In this document: positions 48,724-57,191 of the stretch, in pieces
Numbering within the stretch: position 1 is the stretch's first letter
Layout of the letters: each line of letters opens with the position of its first letter
Source of the DNA: Microbacterium mangrovi
Lineage (GTDB): Bacteria; Actinomycetota; Actinomycetes; Actinomycetales; Microbacteriaceae
Length of the DNA stretch: 64,000 nucleotides
Assembly: GCF_000802305.1 (NCBI RefSeq)
Contig: NZ_JTDK01000006.1
Coordinates: 248,001-312,000 of the forward strand
Reading direction: 5' to 3'
Made by a program: the position numbers and the translations under genes
Notes under the pieces: model-generated
What the model saw: only the letters and a program-made list of their open reading frames with translations
Database searches by the model: none
What the model was told of the DNA's origin: nothing

Positions 48724-49241
48724 TGGCCCGCACGAACCGGCAGACATCCCTCGATGCACCGCGCGGGCTCTCATCGCGGCGGGCCCGGCCCGCGCAGTCC
48801 AGTGATCGCTTCGGCCGCTTCTCAGAGGCGTTCGCGCGGGCGATGGGCACGTCTGGCTTCCTCATCGGGATGACGATCTTCGTGACCGTCTGGCTGACGT
48901 GGAACATCTGGATGCCGCCGCAGTGGCAGTTCGACCCGGCGAAGACCAACTTCACCCTCCTCACGCTGATCCTCTCGCTGCAAGCGTCGTACGCCGCGCC
49001 CCTCATCCTGTTGGCGCAGAACCGGCAGGACGACCGTGACCGCGTGCAGATCGAACAGGATCGTCAGCGTGCGGAGCGCAACCTCGCCGACACCGAGTAC
49101 CTGGCGCGCGAGATCGTGGCCCTGCGGCTCGCGCTCAGCGACATGACCGGCGACACCGTCACCCGGGATGTCCTCCGCGTGGAGCTGCGGACGTTCCTCG
49201 AACAGCTCGACGCCCGCGAGCAAGGACGAACCGCCTCATGA
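48723..49241 (+). CDS. DUF1003 membrane protein
   Basis: 172 residues with two membrane helices (FLIGMTIFVTVWLTWNIW; FTLLTLILSLQASYAAPLILL) followed by the conserved NRQDDRDR and a long charged helix. DUF1003 proteins are of unknown function and often lie next to CBS or Mg-related genes. Coupled to the genes on both sides. Confidence 0.87.
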   Translation: MARTNRQTSLDAPRGLSSRRARPAQSSDRFGRFSEAFARAMGTSGFLIGMTIFVTVWLTWNIWMPPQWQFDPAKTNFTLLTLILSLQASYAAPLILLAQNRQDDRDRVQIEQDRQRAERNLADTEYLAREIVALRLALSDMTGDTVTRDVLRVELRTFLEQLDAREQGRTAS

Positions 49242-50377
49242 CGGGCCCGAGCCTCAGCGACAGCGTCCGCGCCGCCGTCGGCGCGGTCAGCGACCCCGAA
49301 CTGCGCCGTCCCCTCGCCGAACTCGGAATGATCCGAGCCGTCACCGCCGAGGGCACCACGGCGCACGTGGAGGTCGCGCTCACCATCGTCGGCTGCCCCG
49401 CCGCCGATCGGATCGAGCGGGACGTCCGGGATGCCGCAGCATCGGTCGCGGGCATCGATGCCGTCGATCTGACGCTCACGGTGATGTCTCCGGCCGAGCG
49501 CGCGGACCTCATCGAGCGGCTGCGCGGTGCCCGGCGCATGCCTTTCACGGCGGACTCCCTCACCCGCGTGATCGCCGTCACGAGCGGCAAGGGCGGTGTC
49601 GGCAAGTCGTCGGTCACGGCGAACCTGGCGGCCGCCCTCGCCCGACGCGGGCTCCGGGTGGGCCTCGTCGACGCCGACGTGCACGGCTTCTCGATCCCCG
49701 GCATCCTCGGTCTCACCGATGAAGACGGACACGTGACCCGCCCCACCCGCATCGACGACCTCATCGTGCCGCCGATCGCGCACGACGTGAAGGCCATCTC
49801 GATCGGGATGTTCCTGCGGGAGGGTGAAGAGCGCTCGGCGGTCGCCTGGCGCGGACCGATGCTCCACCGCACCGTGCAGCAGTTCCTGACCGACGTCTTC
49901 TTCGGCGATCTGGACATCCTCCTGCTGGACATGCCTCCGGGAACCGGCGACATCGCCATCACGGTGGGCCAGCTCCTCCCCCACGCGGAGGTTCTCGTCG
50001 TCACCACCCCGCAGGCCGCGGCCGCCGACGTCGCGGTGCGCAGCGGGCTCGTGGCCCGGCAGACGGGGCAGCGGGTCATCGGCGTGGTCGAGAACATGGC
50101 GCCGCTGGCGCTGCCGGACGGGACCGTGCTCGACCTCTTCGGCAGCGGCGGCGGGCAGGCGGTCGCCGATCAGCTGTCGACCGACGGCGAACCGGTGCCC
50201 CTGCTCGCCTCGATCCCCCTCAGCGCGGCTCTGCGCGCAGCAGGTGATCGCGGAGCGCCGGTCGTGATCGCCGAGCCGCACGATGCCGCCGCGCGGGCGA
50301 TCGACGCGCTGGCGGCGACCATCGCGTCGCAGGGCCGGGGTCTTGCCGGCCGCCGGCTGGATGTCTCCGTCCGCTGA
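49238..50377 (+). CDS. mrp: Mrp/ApbC-type P-loop ATPase
   Basis: 379 residues: N-terminal DUF59/MIP18-like domain (about 6-90) and a ParA-like ATPase with deviant Walker A GKGGVGKS (117-124) and LLDMPPGTGDIA. Bacterial members carry or insert Fe-S clusters. The C-terminal CPxC cysteines of E. coli Mrp are absent: VVENMAPLALPDGT stands at that place, as in mycobacterial Rv1229c. ATGA overlap with the DUF1003 gene. Confidence 0.92.
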   Translation: MTGPSLSDSVRAAVGAVSDPELRRPLAELGMIRAVTAEGTTAHVEVALTIVGCPAADRIERDVRDAAASVAGIDAVDLTLTVMSPAERADLIERLRGARRMPFTADSLTRVIAVTSGKGGVGKSSVTANLAAALARRGLRVGLVDADVHGFSIPGILGLTDEDGHVTRPTRIDDLIVPPIAHDVKAISIGMFLREGEERSAVAWRGPMLHRTVQQFLTDVFFGDLDILLLDMPPGTGDIAITVGQLLPHAEVLVVTTPQAAAADVAVRSGLVARQTGQRVIGVVENMAPLALPDGTVLDLFGSGGGQAVADQLSTDGEPVPLLASIPLSAALRAAGDRGAPVVIAEPHDAAARAIDALAATIASQGRGLAGRRLDVSVR

Positions 50378-50408
50378 TCTCGCAGGCGGTGGCGAAACCG
50401 AGCCCCGG

Positions 50409-50798
50409 TCAGGTGGCTTCGAGATCGAAGGGCGGGACCTTGCCGGGCACGAAGGTCGCGCGAGCCGCCGACTCGGGGGCGGACTCCGGCGGGTCGAGGG
50501 TCGGCGACGGCGCTGCGCTCTTGGCGGATGCGGCGACCGGTGCGTCGTCGAGGAGGGCCTCGCGGATGATGCGGCGCGGGTCGTACTGGCGCGGGTCGAG
50601 CTGACGCCAGTCCACGTCGTCGAAGTCCTCGCCCATCTCTTCGCGCATGCGGTCTTTGGCGCCGTTGAGGAACTCGCGGGCGCGCACCGTGAACTGCGCC
50701 AGCATGGCCGCATACTTGGGGAGCCGCTCGGGCCCCAGAAGCATCGCGGCGATCAAACCGATCACCAGGAGCTTCTCAACGGTCAGGCCGAACATCAT
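50409..50798 (-). CDS. tatB: Sec-independent translocase subunit TatB
   Basis: 129 residues: one N-terminal membrane helix (LTVEKLLVIGLIAAMLL) followed by GPERLPKYAAMLAQF, the hallmark TatA/B hinge and amphipathic helix, and a charged tail. The Glu in the helix (VEKLL) and the length favour TatB over TatA. Its position next to mrp and an O-methyltransferase matches mycobacteria, though sigE/htrA are missing between. ATG 50798 or 50795. Confidence 0.9.
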   Translation of the reverse strand: MMFGLTVEKLLVIGLIAAMLLGPERLPKYAAMLAQFTVRAREFLNGAKDRMREEMGEDFDDVDWRQLDPRQYDPRRIIREALLDDAPVAASAKSAAPSPTLDPPESAPESAARATFVPGKVPPFDLEAT

Positions 50799-50805
50799 GA
50801 GATAC

Positions 50806-50811
50806 AGATTA
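50806..50811 (-). promoter_or_regulatory. Leaderless -10 box of tatB
   Basis: TAATCT on the minus strand, 7 bases before the first ATG (50798). Confidence 0.45.
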
Positions 50812-50849
50812 CCTGCCGTGGGAGGCCGGGAGCAGATGAATTCGCCGCG

Positions 50850-50866
50850 TAGAGTGTGTGAGGAGG
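50850..50866 (+). promoter_or_regulatory. -10 box and strong ribosome-binding site of the O-methyltransferase gene
   Basis: TAGAGT (50850-50855) followed by AGGAGG (50861-50866), 8 bases before the ATG at 50875. The ribosome-binding site decides that start over an in-frame ATG at 50836. Confidence 0.55.
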
Positions 50867-50874
50867 TCAAACGG

Positions 50875-51513
50875 ATGGGCGAATACGACGCGAGTGCGCG
50901 CTTCGTGGCGGAAGCGACCGTCGAACCGGAGCACATCACCCGGGCGCGCGCGCATGCCCTCGAACTCGGCGCCGCGCCGATCAGCGCCGCGCTGGGCGCC
51001 CAGATCGCGCTCCTGGCCGCCGTCTCGGCCGCCCAGAACATCGTCGAGATCGGGACGGGTGCCGGGGTCTCCGGACTCTGGCTGCTGCACGGCGCACCGC
51101 GAGCCGTGCTCACCACGATCGACAGCGAGCCGGAGCATCTCGCCGTCGCGCGTCAGGCCTTCGCGCAGGCACGCGTTCCGGCGGCGCGCACGCGATTCAT
51201 CACCGGCCGGGCCGCCACCGTGCTGCCGCGCATGAACGAGGCGTCCTACGACATCGTCCTGATCGACGCCGATCCCGAGGGGGTCCTCGAGTACGTCGAG
51301 CACGGGCTGAGCCTCGTCCGCCCGGGCGGGATGGTCCTCGTTCCCCGCGTCCTCCGCGGCGGCGCCGTGGCAGACCCGGTCAAGCGCGACGCGGTCACGA
51401 CCGCGTACCGCACCCTCATCCACGAGACCCAGACCTCCCCCGCGGTCATCGCCGCTCTCTCGACCACCGGCGAGGGGCTCCTGCAGCTCACCACGGTCAC
51501 CGAGACCCTCTAG
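50875..51513 (+). CDS. Class I SAM-dependent O-methyltransferase
   Basis: 212 residues of the catechol/caffeoyl-CoA O-methyltransferase-like group: AdoMet-binding IVEIGTGAGVSGLWLL (about 60-75) and metal-binding region YDIVLIDADPEG. The M. tuberculosis neighbour of sigE/tatB (Rv1220c) is of the same type. Substrate unknown. Confidence 0.9.
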   Translation: MGEYDASARFVAEATVEPEHITRARAHALELGAAPISAALGAQIALLAAVSAAQNIVEIGTGAGVSGLWLLHGAPRAVLTTIDSEPEHLAVARQAFAQARVPAARTRFITGRAATVLPRMNEASYDIVLIDADPEGVLEYVEHGLSLVRPGGMVLVPRVLRGGAVADPVKRDAVTTAYRTLIHETQTSPAVIAALSTTGEGLLQLTTVTETL

Positions 51514-51522
51514 GCACCCGCC

Positions 51523-51572
51523 GCGACACGAAGAAGCGGCCGGTCATCCGACCGGCCGCTTCTTCGTGTCGC
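51523..51572. terminator. Long bidirectional terminator
   Basis: Perfect 23-base stem with an ATCC loop (arms 51523-51545 and 51550-51572) between the O-methyltransferase gene and the convergent DUF3117 gene. Each arm has a short A- or T-rich core (GAAGAAG / CTTCTTC). Confidence 0.85.
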
Positions 51573-51581
51573 GTTCTGCGC

Positions 51582-51752
51582 TCAGGCGTTGACCACGCCA
51601 CCGAGCACGTCGTAGAGCTCTTTCGCCTCGTCGTCGTTCACCGAGACGACGAGTCGACCGCCGCCTTCGAGGGGAACCCGAACGATGATCAGGCGCCCTT
51701 CCTTGACGGCCTCCATCGGCCCATCTCCGGTACGCGGCTTCATGGCTGCCAT
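51582..51752 (-). CDS. DUF3117 small protein
   Basis: 56-residue protein translating as MAAMKPRTGDGPMEAVKEG, then RLIIVRVPLEGGGRLVVSV and ending VLGGVVNA. It matches the highly conserved actinobacterial DUF3117 family (compare Rv1211); function unknown. Start ATG 51752 has an AAAGGGAG ribosome-binding site. A TAAACT box lies 34 bases upstream. Confidence 0.92.
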   Translation of the reverse strand: MAAMKPRTGDGPMEAVKEGRLIIVRVPLEGGGRLVVSVNDDEAKELYDVLGGVVNA

Positions 51753-51785
51753 CGGCGCTCCCTTTCGTTAGTGGTCTGATTCCTT

Positions 51786-51791
51786 AGTTTA
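51786..51791 (-). promoter_or_regulatory. -10 box of the DUF3117 gene
   Basis: TAAACT on the minus strand, giving a leader of about 25 bases with a good ribosome-binding site. Confidence 0.5.
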
Positions 51792-51834
51792 TCCTGGGTG
51801 CGCGGCGGCCCTGAAATCCGGCGGGCCGGTCAGC

Positions 51835-53073
51835 TCATGGAACCCGCCATTTGGTGTTGCCCAGCGCGTACATGTCGTAGATCCACAGCGCCTGAAGAAC
51901 GAGGCACGCGACGAGCACTCCGATCCGCCAGACGCGCGAACGCGGCACCGCCGCCGCTCCCCACAGAGGCGAGAGCGGGAACAGCAGCCGGAAGAGGCTC
52001 GACTGCGGGAAGAACACGGCGAGCAGGTAGAGGACGTAGCTCGCGCTCCAGAGTCGAAGCTCCACGCCCAGGCGGCGCACGTGCGGCTCGAAGAGCAGAA
52101 GCGCGCCGACGGCCAGCACCCCGACCGCCAGGCCGACGTATCCGAGTACGGCCGGAAGGTGCAGGTGCGCCACGCCGAGGAGGATCCCCTGCACGAAGCC
52201 GTCGAACGGAGCGAAGCTCGCGCGGATGTCGTGGGTCCAGTTCGCGCGCCAGGCCGTCTCGGTATCGACATAGGCGCTGCTCGATCCGGTGACGACCCCC
52301 GCGATCACCTGCCACGCCATCCCGGCGATGAAGGCCCACACCGCCAGCAGGCAGACGTTGACGAGCTCCCACGCGGGGAGGGGCTCGACGCGCCGCCGCC
52401 AGACTCGCCAGATGCCGTAGAGCCCGAGGAACAGCGCGATCGGCAAAGCGAGTGGACGCGTGGCCGCCAGGAGAGGGATGAAGAGGTACAACCAGGCGTA
52501 GCGGCGGGCCAGCACGCCCCAGAGGATCAGGACGAGGAACAGCTCCCCGAGCGATTCCGCGTAGCCGATCTGGAACAGCGCCGCGAGCGGTCCGGACACG
52601 AAGAAGACCACCGCCCACATCGCGGCGCTCTCGTCCATCTTCATCAGCCAGATGCGGTGCAGCACGAGCGCCGTGAGGTAGCCGGCGACGAGCGAGATGA
52701 CGAGGGCGCCCGCACCCCAAGCGCCGAGCGGCATCCCGAGGTATTTGGCAAGGGTCGGATACAGCGGCATGAATGCCCAGGTGTTGGCCGCGACCTCACC
52801 GTGTGGGGTCAGCGGAAGCGTGGCGGGATATCCGTGCTCGGCGACCCGGCGATACCAGACGGCGTCCCACGCGAGGAGATACCGCAGGACGCCCGGGTGG
52901 TCTCCCAGCCGGGACTGCGGGCCCGACAGCAACGAAGCCCCCGCGAAGAACAGGGTGGTGACTCCACGGGCGAGGAGGTACCACACGCCGATCCATGCCC
53001 ACGCGGGCAACCGACGGCGACGTGCGTTGCGGGATCCGTCGAGAGTCGGCGCAAGCGCCCGGACTTCTGTCAC
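51835..53073 (-). CDS. PIG-V-like mannosyltransferase, copy 1
   Basis: 412-residue polytopic membrane protein with about 9-10 helices. The WDAVWYRRVAEHGYP loop after helix 1 and the PLYP segment resemble the GPI mannosyltransferase 2 (PIG-V/Gpi18) family of polyprenol-linked GT-C enzymes. Likely transfers mannose to a lipid or cell-wall glycan outside the membrane; acceptor unknown. It is a paralogue of the next gene, sharing blocks such as ALVISLVAGYL, FEPHVRR and LFRLLFPLSPLWGA. The GTG start lies 6 bases after TACACT (leaderless). Confidence 0.83.
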   Translation of the reverse strand: MTEVRALAPTLDGSRNARRRRLPAWAWIGVWYLLARGVTTLFFAGASLLSGPQSRLGDHPGVLRYLLAWDAVWYRRVAEHGYPATLPLTPHGEVAANTWAFMPLYPTLAKYLGMPLGAWGAGALVISLVAGYLTALVLHRIWLMKMDESAAMWAVVFFVSGPLAALFQIGYAESLGELFLVLILWGVLARRYAWLYLFIPLLAATRPLALPIALFLGLYGIWRVWRRRVEPLPAWELVNVCLLAVWAFIAGMAWQVIAGVVTGSSSAYVDTETAWRANWTHDIRASFAPFDGFVQGILLGVAHLHLPAVLGYVGLAVGVLAVGALLLFEPHVRRLGVELRLWSASYVLYLLAVFFPQSSLFRLLFPLSPLWGAAAVPRSRVWRIGVLVACLVLQALWIYDMYALGNTKWRVP

Positions 53074-53079
53074 GCCAGA

Positions 53080-53085
53080 AGTGTA
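53080..53085 (-). promoter_or_regulatory. Leaderless -10 box of mannosyltransferase copy 1
   Basis: TACACT on the minus strand, 6 bases before the GTG start at 53073. Confidence 0.5.
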
Positions 53086-53134
53086 AGAACAGGCGCCTGG
53101 GAGTTGGCCCGACCCGCGACAGGACGTCCGTGTG

Positions 53135-54370
53135 TCAGGGAATGCGCCAATAGGTGTCGCCGAGTGCGTACATGTTGTAGATCCACAGCGACTGGCCGAC
53201 CAGGCAGCACACCAGCACGACCACGCGCCACGCTCGCGAGCGCGGCACGGCCAGCGCACCCCAGAGCGGCGACAGCGGGAACAGCAGCCGGAAGATGCTC
53301 GACTGGGGGAAGAAGACCGCGAACAGGTACACGAGGTAGCTCGCCGACCAGAGCCGCACCTCGACACCGACGCGCCGGACGTGCGGTTCGAAGATCAGCA
53401 GTGCCGCGATGGCGACGACCAGCACGGCGAGTGCGACGTACGCCACCGTCGCGCTCAGCCCCCAGGTCGAGAACCAGAAGGCGACGCCCTGGAGGAAACC
53501 GTCGAAGGGCGCGAAGGCGGAGGTCGAGTCCGGAAGCCAGTTGCGCCGCCAGGCGAGTTCGGTCGTCAGGTAGGCATTCGCGTCGCCGGTGACCAGCCCC
53601 GCGATGACCTGCCACGCGAACCCGACCACGGCAGCCCACGCGGCCAGTACGACGATGTGAACCACCTCGGCCGCGTGCAGGGGCTCGGTGCGACGACGGA
53701 CGAAGCGCCAGATCCCGAACAGGCCGAGGAAGAGCGCGAGGGCGAGGACGCCCGGTCGCGTGAAGCCGAAGAGCGGGATGAGCAGGTACATCCACCCGTA
53801 GCGGCGCCGCACCACGCACCAGAGGATCAGGACGAGCCACAGCAGGCCCAGCGCCTCGGCGTATCCGACCTCGAACAGTGCCGCGAGCGGCGCCGAGACG
53901 AAGAAGACGACCGCCCACATCGCGGCGTCCGGCTCGAGCCGGGTGCGCCAGATCCGGTGCAGCACGAGTGCACACAGGTAGCCGGCCACGAGCGAGATGA
54001 GGACCGCCCCGACGCCCCACGATCCCACCGGGGTGCCGATGATCTGGGCAAGATATGCGTAGACGGGCATGAAGGCCCACTGGTTCTCCGCCACCTGGCC
54101 GGTATCCGTCAGCGGGAGCGTCGTGGGGTAGCCGTTGAGCGCCGTGAACCAGTACCACTGGGCGTCCCAGCCCAGCATGAGGTTGCCGATCCCCGGGGAC
54201 ACGCCGAACCGTGACCGGGGTCCGGACATCGCGGATGCCGCGGCGAGCATGCCCGTCGTGATCAGCCGCGCGACGAGGTAGAGGATGCCGATCCGGATCC
54301 ACGCCGGAAGCGCCTGCCAGCGCGACGTGCGCGTGCGCTCGGCCTCGGCGGTCAAGAAGCTGTCAGCCAC
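53135..54370 (-). CDS. PIG-V-like mannosyltransferase, copy 2
   Basis: 411 residues, same architecture as copy 1: WDAQWYWFTALNGYP, ALVLHRIWRTRLEPDAAMWA, FEPHVRRVGVEVRLWSASY and LFPLSPLWGALAVPRSR line up along the whole length, indicating tandem duplication. The basic N-terminal tail differs. The GTG start at 54370 overlaps the dapE end by 19 bases, so it is probably cotranscribed with dapE. Confidence 0.82.
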   Translation of the reverse strand: MADSFLTAEAERTRTSRWQALPAWIRIGILYLVARLITTGMLAAASAMSGPRSRFGVSPGIGNLMLGWDAQWYWFTALNGYPTTLPLTDTGQVAENQWAFMPVYAYLAQIIGTPVGSWGVGAVLISLVAGYLCALVLHRIWRTRLEPDAAMWAVVFFVSAPLAALFEVGYAEALGLLWLVLILWCVVRRRYGWMYLLIPLFGFTRPGVLALALFLGLFGIWRFVRRRTEPLHAAEVVHIVVLAAWAAVVGFAWQVIAGLVTGDANAYLTTELAWRRNWLPDSTSAFAPFDGFLQGVAFWFSTWGLSATVAYVALAVLVVAIAALLIFEPHVRRVGVEVRLWSASYLVYLFAVFFPQSSIFRLLFPLSPLWGALAVPRSRAWRVVVLVCCLVGQSLWIYNMYALGDTYWRIP

Positions 54371-55428
54371 GCGCGAAGGCTCCGCTCCACGGTCTCGATC
54401 TGCGAGACCGGAACGCGCTCCTCGTCGTGATGGGCCAGATGCGGGTCACCGGGACCGTAGTTGACCGCGGGAACGCCGAGTGCTGAGAAGCGTGCGACGT
54501 CCGTCCACCCGTATTTCGGCTTCGGCGTCGCGCCGACGGCGGCCACGAACTCCTGGGCGATCGGGGCGTCGAGACCCGGGCGCGCGCCTTCGGCGCCGTC
54601 CGTGATCTCGACGTCGAAACCCTCGAACACGTTGCGGACGTGCGCCTCGGCCTTGGCCAGCGACCGACTCGGGGCGAAGCGGTAGTTGACCTCGATCTCG
54701 CACAGGTCGGGGATCACGTTCCCGGCCACGCCGCCGTCGATGCGGACGGCGTTCAGGCCCTCGCGGTACACGAGACCGTCGACGGTCACGTTGCGGGGTC
54801 GGTACTCGGCCAGGCGCATCAGGGCGGGGGCGGCGTGGTGGATCGCGTTCTCGCCGATCCAGGCCCGCGCGCTGTGCGCCCGCACCCCGTGGGTGCGCAC
54901 GACCGCGCGAAGCGTTCCATTGCATCCCCCTTCGACCTCGCCGTTCGAAGGTTCCCCGAGGATCGCGAAATCACCCGCGAACAGGTCCGGTCGTGTCCGC
55001 GAAAGACGGTTGAGACCGTTCAGATCCGCCGTGACCTCCTCGTGGTCGTACCACATCCAGGTGATGTCGATCCGGGGGTCGACGAGTTCGGCCGCGAGCT
55101 TCAGCTGCACGGCGACCCCGGCCTTCATGTCGACGGTGCCGCGTCCCCAGAGGTGCGGGACGCCGTCGATGTCGACCTCGCGGACCGGCACGTTGGCGTT
55201 GATCGGCACGGTGTCGATGTGGCCCGCGATCACGACGCGCTGTCCGCGGCCGCGATCGGTGCGCGCCACGATCGTGTCGCCGTCGCGGTGGACGTCGAGG
55301 TGCGACAGTGCGCCGATCGCGCGGTGGATGGCGTCGGCGAGCGTCTTCTCGTCACCGGAGACACTGGGCACGTCGCAGATCGCACGGGTGAGGTCGACGG
55401 ACGAGGCGGACAGATCAAGCTCCGGCAT
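54352..55428 (-). CDS. dapE: Succinyl-diaminopimelate desuccinylase
   Basis: Releases LL-diaminopimelate in the succinylase branch of lysine synthesis. 358-residue M20 metallopeptidase fold with [18 protein letters not shown] and EEVTAD supplying metal ligands and base. ATG at 55428 is 6 bases after a TAGACT box; divergent from dapD. Confidence 0.95.
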   Translation of the reverse strand: MPELDLSASSVDLTRAICDVPSVSGDEKTLADAIHRAIGALSHLDVHRDGDTIVARTDRGRGQRVVIAGHIDTVPINANVPVREVDIDGVPHLWGRGTVDMKAGVAVQLKLAAELVDPRIDITWMWYDHEEVTADLNGLNRLSRTRPDLFAGDFAILGEPSNGEVEGGCNGTLRAVVRTHGVRAHSARAWIGENAIHHAAPALMRLAEYRPRNVTVDGLVYREGLNAVRIDGGVAGNVIPDLCEIEVNYRFAPSRSLAKAEAHVRNVFEGFDVEITDGAEGARPGLDAPIAQEFVAAVGATPKPKYGWTDVARFSALGVPAVNYGPGDPHLAHHDEERVPVSQIETVERSLRAWLTAS

Positions 55429-55434
55429 CCCCCG

Positions 55435-55440
55435 AGTCTA
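55435..55440 (-). promoter_or_regulatory. Leaderless -10 box of dapE
   Basis: TAGACT on the minus strand, followed by CGGGGG and the ATG. Confidence 0.55.
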
Positions 55441-55477
55441 TCGGCGTCACACGGACGGTCCCGGTGGGCGGGCCCAG

Positions 55478-55483
55478 TAGCCT
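55478..55483 (+). promoter_or_regulatory. Leaderless -10 box of dapD
   Basis: TAGCCT followed by 7 bases and the ATG at 55491. The dapE and dapD boxes are only about 40 bases apart on opposite strands. Confidence 0.45.
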
Positions 55484-55490
55484 GGATGGC

Positions 55491-56432
55491 ATGAGTGAGC
55501 GCCGCGCGTGGGGAATCGGACTGTCGACGATCGCCGACGGCGGCACCGTCCTGGATGCCTGGTTCCCGCAGCCGGCCCTCGGCTCCGCCCCCGCCGACCC
55601 CGACACCACTGCCCTCGCTGCGTCCGCGACGGCCGATCCGCGCCGGGCGGTGCGCGCCGAGGTCGTCGTCGTCGACATCGATCTGGATGCCGCGCCGGTG
55701 TCCACCGCCGACGCCTACCTGCGTCTCCATGTGCTCTCGCACTGCCTGGTGAAGCCCAACGAGGTCAACCTCGAGGGCGTCTTCGCCCACCTGCCCAACG
55801 TCGCATGGACCAACGCCGGACCGGTGCACCCCGACGACCTCGTCCGCCTGCGCCCGCAGCTCCAGGCTGCCGGGATCCAGGTGCAGGGTCTGGACAAGTT
55901 CCCGCGCCTCACCGACTACGTCGTTCCCGCGGGCGTGCGCATCGCGGATGCCTCACGGGTCCGCCTGGGCGCGCATCTCGCCCCCGGGACGACGGTCATG
56001 CACGAGGGATTCGTGAACTTCAACGCCGGGACGCTCGGCTCCTCGATGGTCGAGGGCCGGATCTCGCAGGGCGTCGTCGTCGGCGAGGGCAGCGACATCG
56101 GCGGCGGAGCCTCGATCATGGGAACCCTCTCCGGCGGCGGCACGCACCGGGTCTCCATCGGAGCCCGCACCCTGCTCGGGGCGAATGCGGGCATCGGCAT
56201 CTCGCTCGGCGACGACTGCATCGTCGAGGCCGGCCTCTACGTCACGGCCGGGTCCAAGATCGTGCTCGCGGATCAGCCCGTCCGGGCGGATGGCTCCCGC
56301 CCGACCGTCAAGGGGGCGGAGCTCTCCGGTCAGAACGGCATCCTGTTCCGCCGCAACTCGCTGTCGGGGGCCGTGGAGGCGGTCCGACGCGACGGCGTCG
56401 GGGTCACGCTCAACGAGGCGCTGCACGCCTGA
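55491..56432 (+). CDS. dapD: 2,3,4,5-tetrahydropyridine-2,6-dicarboxylate N-succinyltransferase
   Basis: Transfers succinyl from succinyl-CoA to tetrahydrodipicolinate. 313 residues of the actinobacterial DapD class: an N-terminal alpha/beta domain ([19 protein letters not shown]) and a left-handed beta-helix of hexapeptide repeats ([25 protein letters not shown] region). The ATG at 55491 was chosen over an in-frame ATG nine codons upstream because of the family N-terminus. Confidence 0.95.
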   Translation: MSERRAWGIGLSTIADGGTVLDAWFPQPALGSAPADPDTTALAASATADPRRAVRAEVVVVDIDLDAAPVSTADAYLRLHVLSHCLVKPNEVNLEGVFAHLPNVAWTNAGPVHPDDLVRLRPQLQAAGIQVQGLDKFPRLTDYVVPAGVRIADASRVRLGAHLAPGTTVMHEGFVNFNAGTLGSSMVEGRISQGVVVGEGSDIGGGASIMGTLSGGGTHRVSIGARTLLGANAGIGISLGDDCIVEAGLYVTAGSKIVLADQPVRADGSRPTVKGAELSGQNGILFRRNSLSGAVEAVRRDGVGVTLNEALHA

Positions 56433-56474
56433 CGTCCCGGCGCGAACGCGCCGGCGTCGCGCGCCCGGGCGGTC

Positions 56475-57041
56475 TCAGATGCGAATCGCGTTGATCGCGA
56501 GGTTCAGCACGCGGTCGCGCTGCGCGGCGTCCTCGTAGGCGACCGCCGCCACGCCCGACACGAGCTTGACGACGTCCCCGATCGTGATCTGCGGGTCGAC
56601 CTCGCCGGCCTCCTGCGCGCGGACCAGCAACGGCTCCCCCGCGCTCAGCATGATCGCCCGGCATTCGCCGAGCACGGTGGATTCGCGGTTGAGACCGTCG
56701 AGCAGCGCGTGCTTGGTTCCGACGTACGAGACGAAGCGGTCCAGCCAGGCGCGCAGAGCGTCCCACGGCTCCAGCACTGCCAGCTCGTCGGCGGCATCCG
56801 CGAGCGCATCCACCTCGCCGAGGTAGAGGGTCTCGATGAGGTCGTCGCGAGTCGCGAAGTTGCGGTACAGCGTGCCGATGCCGACGCCCGCACGACGAGC
56901 GATGTCGTCGAGGGATGCCGTCGAGCCCTGCTCGGCGAACGCCGCGCGTCCGGCGGCGACGAGCGCGTCGAAGTTGCGTGCGGCGTCCGCGCGCTTCGGA
57001 CGACGCGCCTCGAGGGCGGGAACGCGCTCCGCGACCGGCAT
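56475..57041 (-). CDS. TetR-family regulator of the adjacent MFS gene
   Basis: 188 residues. The HTH covers about 23-65 (VAAGRAAFAEQGSTASLDDIARRAGVGIGTLYRNF); the C-terminal part is the SbtR-like TetR_C type. The ATG at 57041 was preferred to the upstream GTG at 57050 because GAAGGTGG lies at the right distance. Divergent from an MFS gene whose promoter holds a perfect palindrome, so it most likely represses that gene and itself. Confidence 0.9.
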   Translation of the reverse strand: MPVAERVPALEARRPKRADAARNFDALVAAGRAAFAEQGSTASLDDIARRAGVGIGTLYRNFATRDDLIETLYLGEVDALADAADELAVLEPWDALRAWLDRFVSYVGTKHALLDGLNRESTVLGECRAIMLSAGEPLLVRAQEAGEVDPQITIGDVVKLVSGVAAVAYEDAAQRDRVLNLAINAIRI

Positions 57042-57076
57042 CAGGACCACCTTCGGAAATCAGTGACGAAGAGGGC

Positions 57077-57106
57077 TTGCGAAACGGAGGCATCCTCCGT
57101 TAATCT
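57077..57106 (+). promoter_or_regulatory. MFS promoter with palindromic TetR operator in the spacer
   Basis: TTGCGA (57077-57082), 18-base spacer, TAATCT (57101-57106). The spacer is filled by AACGGAGG-CAT-CCTCCGTT (57083-57101). A further half-site CCGGAGG follows at 57111-57117. Confidence 0.75.
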
Positions 57107-57191
57107 CTAACCGGAGGGTGACTCCGCTCGGAGACCCACTTCCACTTTACCTCGCATTCACCGGATCCGCACTCCTTCGGAAGGCCTGTCG

